NCBI GenBank assembly: GCA_910574455.1
Contig: CAJSYZ010000009.1
Span: 1-64,000 of the forward strand
Direction: 5' to 3'
From: Trichaptum fuscoviolaceum
Lineage: Eukaryota > Basidiomycota > Agaricomycetes > Hymenochaetales > Trichaptaceae
DNA: 64,000 bases
Below the pieces are notes generated by a model that made no database searches, had not been told where the DNA came from, and saw only the letters and a list, made by a program, of their open reading frames with translations. The translations under genes and the position numbers were made by a program. This document shows positions 21,956 through 32,650 of the stretch, piece after piece (the first letter of the stretch is position 1; each line of letters opens with the position of its first letter).

Positions 21956-23521
21956 CTATTTATCTGCAGCAACTTTGTCAAGAATTGCAGTTAGGAATGA
22001 GTAACTGGAACCACCAACACTATTTATTGTGACGTAGGCTGCAGTAAGGTCCCAATCGGATTGCCCCTTAACCAGTGTATCCTTATAGGGTGGACATATC
22101 CAATCCTTCACAAGCTTTCCGGACGCACTCCTTACTGCCCATTGTTCCCTATCGCCAACGGCGTTTCTGAGCCCGTGAAAGTATGCCTCGCATGTAACGC
22201 ACAGTGGCTTGCTCATTCCTATTGCCTTGTACATCGGCGTGATTCTCTCGTGCTGAAGGTAGTAGACCATTTGGACCTCAACATGCACCATCGTCGCCAT
22301 TGTGTCGTCTTTCTTCCAGAGGTTTTTCGTGGCGTCTCTAATGGCCGCATCGCGTTGGGTTGGCTTATTCTCAGCAATGTAGAATTTATTTGGTCTTGAG
22401 CGGACGTAGTTTACGAACCAATCGTCAGAGTTCATCTGCCACGTCGGATGTTTTTCAGGCAGATGAAGGATCTCCGAACCGTTGACCCATTTGAACTTCA
22501 GCTTCGCGTCTATGTCCACTACATGTTCGCCAGTCAGAAGTCTGGGCTTGAACAGATTCGGCACACCCCATGATAGGAAGATCTCTGTCCCATGGTGATA
22601 GTCCAACAATCGGTTGATGACATACGAGAGCTCCAGGCGGAGGAGATAGTTTTCGTCTGCAGATTCTGTCCAGCCATCATCACAGCTATTTGCAACCTCT
22701 AAGTATCCCAGATCCGCAACCTTTCGGCAGGCGTGAATAGCATTCTTCAAGCATGAAATGCGGCCGTCAACGGTGCTGGCGTGGCTGTCGAGGCCCATTA
22801 CAGAAGTCAGAAACTCAAGGGTGCCTGACCGAACTGTATCTGCTGAAATATCCTGATGTTGATTAAGCCAAAAAGTCAACATCCCATCGAGCTTGCCCAA
22901 CGCAACATTGCCTCCCTGATGTGTACTCCTCACGAAGTCCTGCAGTTTCTGTATCGTAGATTCGATCTTCGTCCAGCACATCCCGATCAACGAGGTTAGG
23001 ACCTTATTGTAATCATGATCGGTTCCATTCTGGCCCTGTTTTAAGGAGGTGTTTCCTTCGAGAATTGTCGTCAACATGGACTTGAACTCTGCGCATACGG
23101 ATTTGTTCTGGGCTGCCACGCAACCCCGACTATGAGCTAGGTGTATTGTGAGTGTGGCACCGCGATTATCGTGGGTCATAGCACTGGCCACTACGTCATC
23201 CTTCCCTTGGGCAAAGTACAGGGAAATCCAGTCCAGGAGTGGTGGGAATTGCTTCGAATCAGAGGGCACAAATTCACAGGTGTCGTAATCCAAGGATTGT
23301 CCGAGCTGATGCGGGTATTTCTTCTTCATTTGTCCGAATAGGATTAAGGAGGAGGATATGAGTTCTTGATCTGATGGTGGAACGGTGACTTCTGTCTGCA
23401 GCGTAGGGATATGCCCAACGTCCAATTTGGCCGCCTGTTGATGTGACACCGTAGTGTGCGTGGACGGAACAGCGTCTTTTTTCGAGTTGAGCTTGGAAGC
23501 TTCAGTGCTGATATTCGACAT
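21956..23521 (-). CDS. OTT_1508-like nucleic-acid deaminase-fold protein
   Basis: Single exon, 521 codons, ATG at 23521. The C-terminal third carries the zinc-deaminase signature: VHVEVQM (His413, Glu415; codons near 22277-22285) and, 26 residues after the Glu, SKPLCVTCEAYF (Cys441 and Cys444). An H-x-E plus SK-x-x-C-x-x-C pattern is the signature of the OTT_1508-like deaminase family (Pfam PF14441), which is expanded in fungi and related to deaminases of bacterial toxin systems. His and two Cys would bind zinc; Glu would be the proton donor for C-to-U/T or related deamination. The first 380 residues are mostly helical-looking (LLDWISLYFAQ, TLTIHLAHSRG) and match the paralogue at 61702. R1 copies lie on both sides in direct orientation. 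Substrate (RNA, DNA or nucleotide) is unknown. No signal peptide is seen. Confidence 0.78.
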   Translation of the reverse strand: MSNISTEASKLNSKKDAVPSTHTTVSHQQAAKLDVGHIPTLQTEVTVPPSDQELISSSLILFGQMKKKYPHQLGQSLDYDTCEFVPSDSKQFPPLLDWISLYFAQGKDDVVASAMTHDNRGATLTIHLAHSRGCVAAQNKSVCAEFKSMLTTILEGNTSLKQGQNGTDHDYNKVLTSLIGMCWTKIESTIQKLQDFVRSTHQGGNVALGKLDGMLTFWLNQHQDISADTVRSGTLEFLTSVMGLDSHASTVDGRISCLKNAIHACRKVADLGYLEVANSCDDGWTESADENYLLRLELSYVINRLLDYHHGTEIFLSWGVPNLFKPRLLTGEHVVDIDAKLKFKWVNGSEILHLPEKHPTWQMNSDDWFVNYVRSRPNKFYIAENKPTQRDAAIRDATKNLWKKDDTMATMVHVEVQMVYYLQHERITPMYKAIGMSKPLCVTCEAYFHGLRNAVGDREQWAVRSASGKLVKDWICPPYKDTLVKGQSDWDLTAAYVTINSVGGSSYSFLTAILDKVAADK

Positions 23522-23829
23522 ACTGTAGCCTACTGACCGGCCGAATGAAGGGCGACAAGAAACTTTATGCAGTTATTCAGTAATCTGCTTTACCATAAGA
23601 TACAGAATGAGAGCCGTACATGCTTTGATGTGCTTGTTCGTCCTGCGTGTCTGGTGTTTTGGGAAGATCGTGCGCAAATAGCGATTAGATACTGCAGCCG
23701 ACGTGATACTTTGGGTTTGATCTGAAAGGGGATTTCTGACCTTTTATTCCATTCTTCGTTTTTTCTAGCCTCGTGACCGGGCCAGCTACTTCTTTTTAAG
23801 GCAACTTGAGCTCAGGCTGAGCTGAACAC
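23522..23829. other. Putative promoter region of the deaminase gene
   Basis: About 300 bp between the deaminase start and R1 copy B, AT-richer than its surroundings. No motif can be named with confidence. Confidence 0.3.
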
Positions 23830-25382
23830 CTCCGGCACGCGTTGACGCTGCCTTCCTCCCTCAACTCAAGGTTCCTCATCGTGACCTTCAGCTACCATCA
23901 CAGCCAACTATGCGTCATATCACTTTCCGCTTCCTGCTTGAGATGAATACTTCGCGAGGAAGGAAGTACTGTCACAACTAGGTGCGCACTCCTGTTGTGC
24001 GCATTCTGCTTGTCGTCTCACTGACATTGCTACCACAGTCAGCGGGTTTCGGGTCTCAGACGTGGCTACACATTGCGAGCCGTGTGCTGGAAGTCTTTGT
24101 GCTTAGTCGTGCGATGAACATGCTTTGGCAGGGTCTGTGCTGCGCAACGATCCAGCGCTTTGCTACACGTCGATGTCAACCGGCCCTTTGCTGTCCATCA
24201 GTCAGTGCTGCAGGAACTGTGACATCGATAAAGGCTACAATCTCAAGATGAGAGTCGGAACGGGTCTCTGGACAGTGCCATTGGCGGGAAAGAGGGTGGT
24301 TGAGAACGAAGGCTGCATTGGATTGGGATGTACTGGGTGGTACGTCTGCGCGTGAGTTTCTCCTGAATCCCTTTCGTACTTACTAGTGTACCAGCGTTTA
24401 TATCGCAGAGGTCCCATCGCCCACAAAACCACGTGCTCATACGGGAAAAAGGGGTCGCTGTCATTAACGGAGGAAGTGGGACGACTGCAAGGCGCTTCAA
24501 GCAGGATGACGGCAACTTTGTGGGCAAGATGTAACAGGCGAAGAAGAAGAATTGTGCGTGCAAAATTCTTTATCTTCTAGAGACTCTTTCTTATCGAGAT
24601 CAAATGTTACAGCTTGATTCATCGCCCAACTTATCATGCTGCCCTTCCGGACCATCGCTTTTTAAAGATCTCACATTGAGCATCGAACAATACCTACTAT
24701 GCCAAAATGAGCGATCTGAGATAGCGATAGAAGAGTTCCAAATGTCTACGAGCGTTGAAATGCCAGGCTGGGCAGCGGTGTTGAAGAGTGCAGAAACGGC
24801 CGGGGATGGGGATGCAGACAACTGTGCGTCTTCACGCGATTTGCTGTGGAATTTCGTTCTTACTCATCCGTACTTACCTGCATATCAACCGTTCAATTGT
24901 ACCAGACGGTATCTGACTTGATGCGAACCAAATTTCTCTCTTAAGGGAGGACTGCACTAGGACGCTTTCGCACTTTTGTTTCCGGTTGGGCGTTATCAAG
25001 CTGCTTCCGTAAGTAGTCTCGAAGTGGGGTCTACGTGCGCAAGGAGGAAAGGACGAAAGAATGTGCGTACAGATAATGACTTTCTTCCAGGAAATGCTAG
25101 CTAATTTTCGATCAGACCTTGGCGGTGCATGCATTGTCGAAGCCAATTGCAGATCGCGGACCAGCGATCGGAGATCAGGGCTTCAACACAACCGTCCTCG
25201 AACGGTAATCGATGGCGCGCTGCACTGCAGGCTCCCATGCACAAGGGCCTCATCCGCATTGCCAGGAAAGGCGACAGCAGCACCGGCCAGGAGTGTCGTT
25301 TCATGCGATTCGCAATGAAAGTGCTGCATGGGCGACTCACGCGCGACCTCTGCGCTTTGTGATGTTTGTCGAGCAGGATTAG
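23830..25382 (+). repeat. Dispersed repeat R1, copy B, leading into an S8 pseudogene
   Basis: Begins with GCGTTGACGCTG and CTCAACTCAAGG, equivalent to GCGTTGATGCTG at about 39123. It aligns throughout with copy A and copy C. The last 300 bp (AAAGGCGACAGCAGCACCGGCCAGGA..., GCATGGGCGACTCACGCGCGACC) are shared with the upstream of the other S8 copies. No coding frame is conserved among copies; it behaves as the upstream part of an R1-S8 duplication unit. Confidence 0.75.
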
Positions 25383-26410
25383 ATTGTAAGGCCTGACGCC
25401 ATCGCCGTACATTGAAACCCGCATTGGGTAAGCCTTCTTTTCTCTTATTCCGTCCGTTCATCCCAACCCAATCCCACGCTTACCCCACCGCCAACTCGCT
25501 GATGCACCTCTCATCGCCTAATTCACCCACCGCCATCTGACTCATTAACTTCTTGCGCACACAGGGCCTCGCCCGGTTGAACCACCGTGACCAGCTCTAC
25601 GCCAACAACATGCATCACTTCACCGCCCCTCTATGTAGGCCAGACTGGCGAGACGCCCGTCAACGACAATAGGCACGGCACGGACGTCGTGTGCATCATG
25701 GCGGGCAAGCCGTACGGTGTCTCGGTCGCGAAGAGCGCGCAGGTGATGGTGTTCAGCCACGAGATGAAGGGGTTAAGTACGATTGTGGTAGTGGCGCTAG
25801 AGCGGGCGGTGAAGGGTGGCGCGAAGCAGGCCGCGGAAGACGGACAGGCGTTTTGCAGCGCAGCGATCAACATGAGTCTCGACAGCGGGCTCAATGACGC
25901 GACCGATGGGACGATCCTTGCAGGCGCGCACGTCGTCGACGACGCAGGCAACACCAATCTCGACGTCTCCCACTTCTCGCCTGCTACTTCCGCCAAGGCT
26001 GTCACCGTCGGCATGAGCACAATCGTGGGTGAGAAAGCTGGGTTCAGCGACTAGGTCGCGAGCGTGGACGTGCTGGCGCCGGGGCTGGGGACACTGAGCA
26101 CCCGCATCCGACGTTCGACACGACGCTCGATGTCTCTTTCAGTACGGATTCCGCTCCTTTCGATTTCCATCTCCATTCCTATCGTGATCTCAGGACGGAT
26201 TGGAGACCCTCCCGAGCAGAAGCCCGACTGGGAGACGGGGTGCAGAAGAAGCTAGGTGTGGTGACGTCGCCGAGGCAGACGACTCACAATCTCGCGTCAC
26301 ACTCTTCGACCCCGCGATGATGAACTTGCTCGTAGTCAACTACGCAAAGCACGAGCGCATCGTACCCGATGGTGCAGGCACGACCTGGGGCGGTCAGACT
26401 CAGATTGTTC
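25383..26410 (+). pseudogene. Subtilisin-like S8 peptidase pseudogene (1)
   Basis: Starts at the end of the propeptide exon (AAACCCGCATTGG) with the conserved intron GTAAG...CACACAG (about 25426-25566). It continues GLARLNHRDQLYANNMHH as in the intact gene at 40989. The stretch with the catalytic Asp is deleted; the His box is altered to RHGTDVVCIMAG; AINMSLDSGLNDATDG and the oxyanion-loop region (HVVDDAGNTNLDVSHFSPA) are recognisable but AAGN has become DAGN. A stop occurs near 26052, and the catalytic Ser box is deleted: the frame jumps from GTLSTRI to the TFD segment. Similarity ends with MMNLLVVNYAKHERIVPDG near 26370. The signal peptide and most of the propeptide are missing. Confidence 0.85.
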
Positions 26411-27309
26411 GGGCCTCGAAACGCTCGTCTTCATTGGACCTTGTCCACCGATCGGCCACTTGCATCTCAGAGAGTGAAATGGGGTTGCAGGAACACGGCC
26501 ATTGTACCTTGGCAGAATAGTCGTAGCCACCTCGGACGGGGCGGGGGAGACTGAAATTGGACCGTGCATCGTGGCTAGTGTCGGAGGAGTGCGATCCTTT
26601 TATGTGGGTCACCCTAATCCATGAATCAGAGATCTGTGCTCGTGCGGCTGGGCCACACGGTGCATCACGCTGCAGCTTTTCCGTTGATATACGTGCAAGA
26701 CTCCCATCATTCCTCGTCCTTACGGAGATCATCTCATTGGCAAAACTGAGAGACGTCGGTCCCGCCACGATATCGACTCGAAACTCTCTCTCCATATCCC
26801 TCGCGCGTGCAAGGCTGCATGGCCTGCCTCCAATTTCTGTGGCAAGATGCCATCTGCGAAGTATGCCAGTTTAATAGTAGACAAATTTATTCACGTTGCC
26901 CTTCGCATTCATTCAGTTTATTTGCTTAGCTTTTCGTTATGGTGCTAATTTGTTAAAGATATCAACTACGTACCTGAATAAAATATTTAAGAACTGTTTC
27001 ATAATATTCGAAGTTCAACCGCAGCATCCTCCAAGAGTACTGAATAAATGGGAAGTACAACCCGTGCGAACTTTCAGATAAATCGGACCATGAGAATAGT
27101 GAGGGTTAGGGCAACTTGAAGTCTTGAACGCTGTTGACTCATTCACACGTCGTCCATCTCTCATCAACGACGCCTAGCTTTCGTTCAAAGTCGCTGTAGT
27201 CTCCCATCGTGAAATTGTACGTCTTTATATCTTTGTTGAGGACAATGACTATCCACTTACTTGCGTTCCGTGTTGATATCGGAAAGATCGCGATCAAATC
27301 GACTCAAGA
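26411..27309. other. S8 3' flank and F-box promoter region (module spacer)
   Basis: Homologous to 32651-33596 and, reversed, to 52247-53290, linking an S8 copy to the following F-box gene in all three places. No gene in it; it includes the conserved upstream block at 27063. Confidence 0.6.
27063..27089 (+). promoter_or_regulatory. Conserved upstream block, F-box clade (copy 2)
   Basis: CGTGCGAACTTTCAGATAAA followed by TCGGACC, about 220 bp upstream of the ATG at 27310. Matches the blocks at 19843, 33379, 52437 (reverse) and 59334 (reverse). Confidence 0.45.
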
Positions 27310-28434
27310 ATGACCGACTCAGACACATCACTGCCTGTCGAGATACTGGAAGCCATATGTGAAGACTTGGTTTGGGAGTATACGAGAAATCGAACCTACG
27401 AGTTCCTCCCTCGGTGGTACCTCTTGCCCCTTCTCTCGGTCTGCAAGTTATGGCACCTGGTCTCCGAGAGATACTTGTATCGAAGCATAGGGCTCGGAGG
27501 CCGCTTTCCGGGACGACCACGGAGGCCCGATAATATAAAGATTGGCGCAGAACTTATACTAGCATTAGAGGGAAACCCTCGGCTTGCCATGCTGGTTAAG
27601 GAGCTTCGTATATACTGGGATCTCGGTATCGCGCACGTCCCTGACCTTCCCTCCCCGGACATGCATCTTGTTGAGATTTGTCCAAATTTGCAACACCTCT
27701 ATCTCCATGGCTCATCAGGGATACATCCGTCCGAAGCTGAGAGCTTATGGAAGGCGCTGGCCGAAAAATCGCTTGAATCGCTTCACATCGATTGGATCGC
27801 GGCAGTGGGTCGTCATTGTTGCCCACCGGTTCCGGTTTACGACCTAATGCAGAGATGGCCGAATATTCGGAAGATCTCCATAGAAGGGGAGGTTACACTA
27901 CGTTTCATGGGAGAAGCTGATTTTGAGCCCTCCGAATCCCTTATCTGCTGCACCAAACTTCGAGAAATCTACCTTTTCTTCCTTGGAGGTCTCCGCAAGA
28001 ACGACTTCAGATCGCTCCAGATGATGTGTAGTGCCGTCACGGAACTCGATGTCAAAGTTGCGCAGAAGGACGAAGAAGCGGTTGTTGCATTATGTAAATG
28101 CTTGCACGCTTGGTCCCCAACCCTGAAGTGTCTCAAACTTCATTCTGAATACTGGTCCTTATCCAAATATGCCCTCGTTTCAGAGGCCTTATCATCCTTG
28201 ACAAAACTCCAATCTATGGATCTTGGTGATTTACGTTTTGACCTTGACGCCGTCTCAAGCCTCCCATACCTCAAGCACATCACCTTCGCTTTTTGCAAGG
28301 GAGTCCATCATGTGCATCTTTTGGAAAGACTGGATAAGTTTCCTGCGCTGACTAGCATCGTGAATTATGGCGAAGAGAGTGGGGAACTGCGAGATGTGTG
28401 TCGGAGGTGGAACATTGAATTGAAAACGCTTTGA
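27310..28434 (+). CDS. F-box/LRR-like protein, intact
   Basis: Single exon, 374 codons from ATG 27310 (MTDSDTSLPVEILEAICEDLV). F-box-like core at about residues 35-65 (PRWYLLPLLSVCKLWHLVSERYLYRSIGLGG). Next come LEGNPRLAMLVKELRIYW, CPNLQHLYLHG, EKSLESLHID, LMQRWPNIRKISIEG, CCTKLREIYLFF, LPYLKHITF and FPALTSI. The C-terminus is ELRDVCRRWNIELKTL, the clade-typical end. The gene follows an S8 pseudogene and precedes repeat R2 in the same orientation, a module also seen at 31.6-35.6 kb and, inverted, at 54.1-49.6 kb. Likely an SCF substrate receptor; target unknown. Its mirror partner in the palindrome is the gene at 58011-59123. Confidence 0.86.
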   Translation: MTDSDTSLPVEILEAICEDLVWEYTRNRTYEFLPRWYLLPLLSVCKLWHLVSERYLYRSIGLGGRFPGRPRRPDNIKIGAELILALEGNPRLAMLVKELRIYWDLGIAHVPDLPSPDMHLVEICPNLQHLYLHGSSGIHPSEAESLWKALAEKSLESLHIDWIAAVGRHCCPPVPVYDLMQRWPNIRKISIEGEVTLRFMGEADFEPSESLICCTKLREIYLFFLGGLRKNDFRSLQMMCSAVTELDVKVAQKDEEAVVALCKCLHAWSPTLKCLKLHSEYWSLSKYALVSEALSSLTKLQSMDLGDLRFDLDAVSSLPYLKHITFAFCKGVHHVHLLERLDKFPALTSIVNYGEESGELRDVCRRWNIELKTL

Positions 28435-28699
28435 CATTGCAATATTGTGTTGTTCCATTTATTCCATTCCTGAATCTATGTGCAAATTTCAATTGCAATG
28501 TCTTTGTACTGGAACTTCGTTAATCCCTATGTTCTTCTTATTTAATGTCAAAATGTGTTTTGTGCAATTCAAGAAACCGGTTCCAATGTAATATGTAGCT
28601 TATCAAGAGATTGTCCGGGTCAAGTGTCACAATGATTGGCGGCGTTTATCTAGTACTTCGTGTCATTGACAAAGTCACTGCAGTCTGTGTCTTGAGGCT

Positions 28700-29730
28700 T
28701 TAGACGTGGCTGTCACTTTGAAAGACGGTATGCTGGAGTGCTTGGTAGCTTGGTCGCGCAAAAGGACTGCACCGTGCGGTGTCCGGACACATAGCGCATA
28801 CCATCCATCATGACCCGTACATCTGTTCAATCCTCAGCATCAACCCTTGTTCCTATGCAGGGGACCACTATTGCGCAAATGACATTCTGCACCCTTATTT
28901 CAGTCAGCAAGACAAACCAGCGCAGTTCGGCCACTTACTGCCGCACACAGAAGACCTTGCGGAATGCAAGCAAGAGAAGCACTGACACGTGTATGGTCTG
29001 GACGGCTCACTGAGTTGCAATTAAGACTCAAGCTCAAAGATGTACACAGACATCACGCAGACCCGATAACCAGCAGGCTACGGCCATGTTGTCTCAGTCA
29101 CGTTTACTGGAAGACAGCCCATCCGTTGGATTCCTTGAGCACTGGACACCAAACGGAGACATGATGCTGGGCAAGGTCTGGTGCGTTGGTCTTACATATT
29201 GCGATGGGCTGATGACACGGATGCTTGCAGTACCCGACTTACCCGTCTTCTGTATGTAGCGCAGCACTTGTTTTTTCCTCTCTGACACAAGGTGCAGGCG
29301 GAAAGCCTTTGCTCGTGCCCATGCTTAGACACGGTCGGTCTAATCGCGAATGGATTCATTGGGAGTAAGGGTTGGAGGACAGGATCGTGTCGATGAGCCG
29401 GACACACGCGGAGGAGGAGGCAGGGCCGAGAATAGATGATGCAGTAAAGCACATACAGGTATGCTATATTCCGTTCACCTTACACACTTCTGACGCTAAT
29501 ACCCAATGGTACTACCAGCTGCATCTCATTCCATTGCACGACATATGCCATTGTTTCAACACCGATGTCACTTCTGGCAATGCAAGACCGCTCGGGAAGC
29601 TTAGGTCTTGGACTACATGGTCGAGTCCTACATTGAGGATGCTGAGCGCACTTCACCCTTTGAGTTTCTGTCCTCGTATACATCCTCAATTGGGAACCTT
29701 ACAACCCCTGTTGATTACAACCAGATGCAC
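28700..29730 (+). repeat. Dispersed repeat R2, copy a
   Basis: Shares ordered blocks with 34990-35580 (+) and, reversed, with 49570-50920, 54260-55200 and 60050-61030: GACATTCTGCACC..TATTTCAG, GCACTGA..ACGTG..TGGTCTGGACGGCTCACTGAGT.GCAATTAAGACTCAAGCTC, CCGATAACCAGCAGG, and CTCGGGAAGCTTAGGTCTTGG at the far end. No frame is conserved; it lies downstream of the F-box gene in each module. Confidence 0.75.
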
Positions 29731-29951
29731 GCTCTCCATTTAAGATCTTGCACCAAAGAGCAGTCGATACACAAGCCCAAGTCAGCATCCCCGCCATTTC
29801 CCGGGAGCCCATCATAGCTTTGTCCCCGCCTGAAAATAGCTCATTTTATTCGTTTTATCGCAGCTTTGTCTTTCTGGATAATGATGAGGGAAAGAAGTGT
29901 ATTATGCATTGTGAAGGAAATACTACACCCGAAGGAAACAAGTTTGCTGTT

Positions 29952-31094
29952 CTACAATGTATCGAGCTTGATACCCCGAGACAGGCAAACATCCTTCATC
30001 TCTTCGTAGAATTCATTACTGACAGGACGATGTAATCTGATGTGTTTTAGAGCCACGAATTTCTTTGTGTCTTCTAGATAATTGGCAAACGGCACACCGA
30101 TGGTTGTGTTTGGACCTACATCTAGTCTCTCAAGCCGAGGAAGACTTGCAATAGCAGCGAATTCTAAATCCATCGCGTTAACGAGAAGTTCCCGAAGTGA
30201 CTGCAAGCGCTGCCCTAGTTGTAGTGTGCCTCGAAAGATCTTCAATCCACAACTTCAGTCTGAGTTCGTCGAGCGACCCGGACCATGCGCGTGTATGAGC
30301 CTGCAGAGTGGCTCTAGCGTGGCTTTACCATCCACGCAAATAACTATAGAGAGGCTTAGCGTTGTTGCATGACCGGACGTGAAGGCGCCACTATGGAAAT
30401 CACCGTCAATAATTATCTCTCGAAGCTCCGGACAGCCGTAGAGCAGCTGCCCAGAAGTGTCGTCTCCTTGCGGCTCGTTCCAATCCGTGAAACTCTTGAA
30501 CCCCTCGGCATTGATCGAGCGTAGCTTCGCCCAGATTTGCATGAGCCCACAAATATCCACGGAGCGGTCCTCGGGGGAAAAAACGGGTACGGATCAGTGA
30601 GGAGGCAAGTAGTGATGCGAAAGGAGGCAAGCGATTTCGCCTTCAGCACTTCAGTGAGAGTTGCTTGCTCAGAGGCGTGGGTTCCGCGTATCTCGACGTG
30701 TTTCACATTGGGACAGAGCTGAATTATGCGTGTGTTAGTCTGCGCCCACACGAGCAGTTCCTGGTCCATTCCCAATCGCAGTCGCTCGACTAACGCGGCC
30801 AGTCGTAGGTTTGCCATCAGTGCTTCCAATATATTCTTAGTAACCTCACCGCCCTGGCGTGCCTGCATTCCCAATCGCGAGCAGCTAAACACCACTTCCT
30901 AGAGATATGGCTTTGTATTAGAACCTTTTGGCCACAATGTATTACGGCTTGCATACTGGAAGCAGAGGTATGAGATACCATCGAGGGAGAAGCTCGGTAG
31001 GTTTTAATCGTCTCGGACCTTCGTCTTTGTATTCCGATGAGAGGTCCTCAATGATAGCTTCCAGGATTTCGATGGGTAGGAACGAGTTGCTCAT
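29952..31094 (-). pseudogene. F-box/LRR-like pseudogene with multiple stops and frameshifts
   Basis: ATG 31094 begins MSNSFLPIEILEAIIEDLSSEY, followed by PRWYLIPLLPVCK. Just after this the family's LWxxVAERFLY stretch contains two TAA codons (30942-30944 replacing the Trp position, and 30918-30920). Downstream pieces in shifted frames are clear: LAALVERLRLGMDQELLVWA and CPNVKHVEIRGTHASEQATL (30895-30600), MQIWAKLRSINAEGF and GCPELREIIIDG (30560-30255), and SLPRLERLDVG, FVALKHIRLH, VCLSRGIKLDTL (30245-29952). The whole gene is collinear with the intact copy at 17904 but needs at least two frame changes. Oriented opposite to the adjacent S8 pseudogene at 31568, head to head. Confidence 0.88.
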
Positions 31095-31097
31095 TGT

Positions 31098-31567
31098 AAG
31101 TGTGATCCGTAAGTCGCGGTTGAAGTGAAAAATGTGTTGTTCATAAGTTAGGTCGAAAACGTTGCCAGTGGCTGTGTTGTTGAGGGCCGGCGTTATTACG
31201 TTCGCAGTGCAGACACTGCCAGTGTCATAACCGGTCAGTGAATCTTGCGAGCTGCTGTCCATGCACGCTTGAACGTTTATGCTCTCCGACTTATTCTGTG
31301 TCTTTCATTTCAGATGAACTGCAATCGGCTGTCTAACATCTGACAACTTTTTTCTGCATTCCTCCACATCCACACTCGTTGGCGGACGACCATGGCCTCG
31401 ATCTTGGTTTAGGAAATACTCTTCTGGAGAACACGTCGGGCTGGCGTGGGCACAATTGTGGTGGCAGAGGGTATGGGAGGTTAAAGTAAGAGAAAGGTGC
31501 GCCGGAGTCAACGAAAGATCTGCATGGGCGACTGACGCGCGACCTTCGCGTTCTGTGAGGTTTATTG
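31098..31567. other. Spacer between divergent F-box and S8 pseudogenes
   Basis: The right part (about 31525-31567, GCATGGGCGACTGACGCGCGACC) matches the sequence just upstream of the S8 pseudogenes at 25383 and 44375, a short residue of R1. Nothing else identified. Confidence 0.45.
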
Positions 31568-32650
31568 ACTTTCGGCCTGACGCCGCCGCTGTGCAGCAAA
31601 ACCCGCCTTGGGTACGTCCTCTCTTATCTTATCCCCTCCATTCATCGCGACCCAATCCAACGCTCACACGACCAACACACCTCACTTCTCACATCTCGTC
31701 ATCTAAATCGCTAACTCTTTGCACGCAAACAGGGTCTCGCGCGGCTAACCACCGTGACCAGCAGTACGCCATCAACATGTACTTCAACTCCGACCCGCAG
31801 GGCGGGACCAGCATGCAGGTCTCGCGCGCGGACTTCGGTTGGCGCGCTGCGTGGGCTGTGTCGTTCTTCCCTGAGAAACGCGACAAACCCGTCGACGACA
31901 ACGGTCACAACACGCACGTCGCGGGTAGTCATCATCGCCCATCGTGGGCAAGACAAACGGTGTCACGAATAGCGCGTAGGACCACGCTGTGAAGGTGCTC
32001 AGCAGCGAGAAGTCCGGGTCGAATGCGATTGTGGTAGCCGCGCTGGAGTGGGCGGTGAAGGGTGGCGCGAAGTACGCGAGGGCGGAGGGACAGGCAATCT
32101 GCGGCGCGGTGATCAATATGAGCCTCAGCAGCGGGCTCTCGCTTGTCGTGAACGATACCAGCAACGGCGCGGTCCTTGCGTTGTCGTTGACGCAGGTAGC
32201 AGCAACTTGGACTCATGCGACGTCTCTCCCGCTTCTATGTACATAGGGGCTCACCATCTGTTCGTGCACGATCGTGCATGATAAGGCGAGTTTCAGAAAA
32301 TGGGGCGCGTGCATGGACGCGCTTGCGCCGTTCGACCTGCCTCTCTCGACCTCTCTTTCAATGGTGGATTCTGCCCCTTTTGATCGATTTACATCCTCAT
32401 CCTCATGGTCATCCACGGCCGGAATCGGGGCCCTCGGGCGCAAAAGCTCAGCTGGGAGACGAGATGCAGAAGAAGCTAGGCGTGCTCGCCCCTCTGCAGC
32501 TGAAGCGCACGACCCTCAATCTCGCGTCGCTCAGGAAGATAGCGAGCTTTAACCCGCGATGACGAACTTGCTCGTCTTCAACAACATGAAGCACGAACGC
32601 ATCGTGCCGGACGATGAGGACACAACCTGGGGCGATGAGACTCAGACTGT
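31568..32650 (+). pseudogene. Subtilisin-like S8 peptidase pseudogene (2)
   Basis: Begins with the propeptide end CAGCAAAACCCGCCTTGG and an intron of the same position (about 31612-31733, ending AAACAG). It continues GLARL, then frameshifts in the Asn-His segment. VSRADFGWRAAWAVSFFPE and VDDNGHNTHVAG keep the His box with a Gly-to-Asn change; the catalytic Asp segment (VYVLDSG) is deleted. SGSNAIVVAALEWAVKGGAK and VINMSLSSGLSLVVNDT are recognisable, followed by more frame changes. The catalytic Ser box is missing, and the end matches NLLVFNNMKHERIVPD (about 32570-32615). It forms the first part of a module with the F-box gene at 33597 and R2 copy b. Confidence 0.85.

Noticed and set aside
20690..25382. 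R1 copies as long terminal repeats of an element containing the deaminase
   Set aside because: R1 is over 1 kb, occurs elsewhere next to S8 genes, has no TG...CA ends or primer site that I can see, and no reverse transcriptase or integrase lies between the copies.
27230..27309. 5' untranslated intron with conserved GTACGT donor in front of the F-box clade
   Set aside because: The donor-like word recurs, but a consistent acceptor before the ATG is missing in the copy at 20075.
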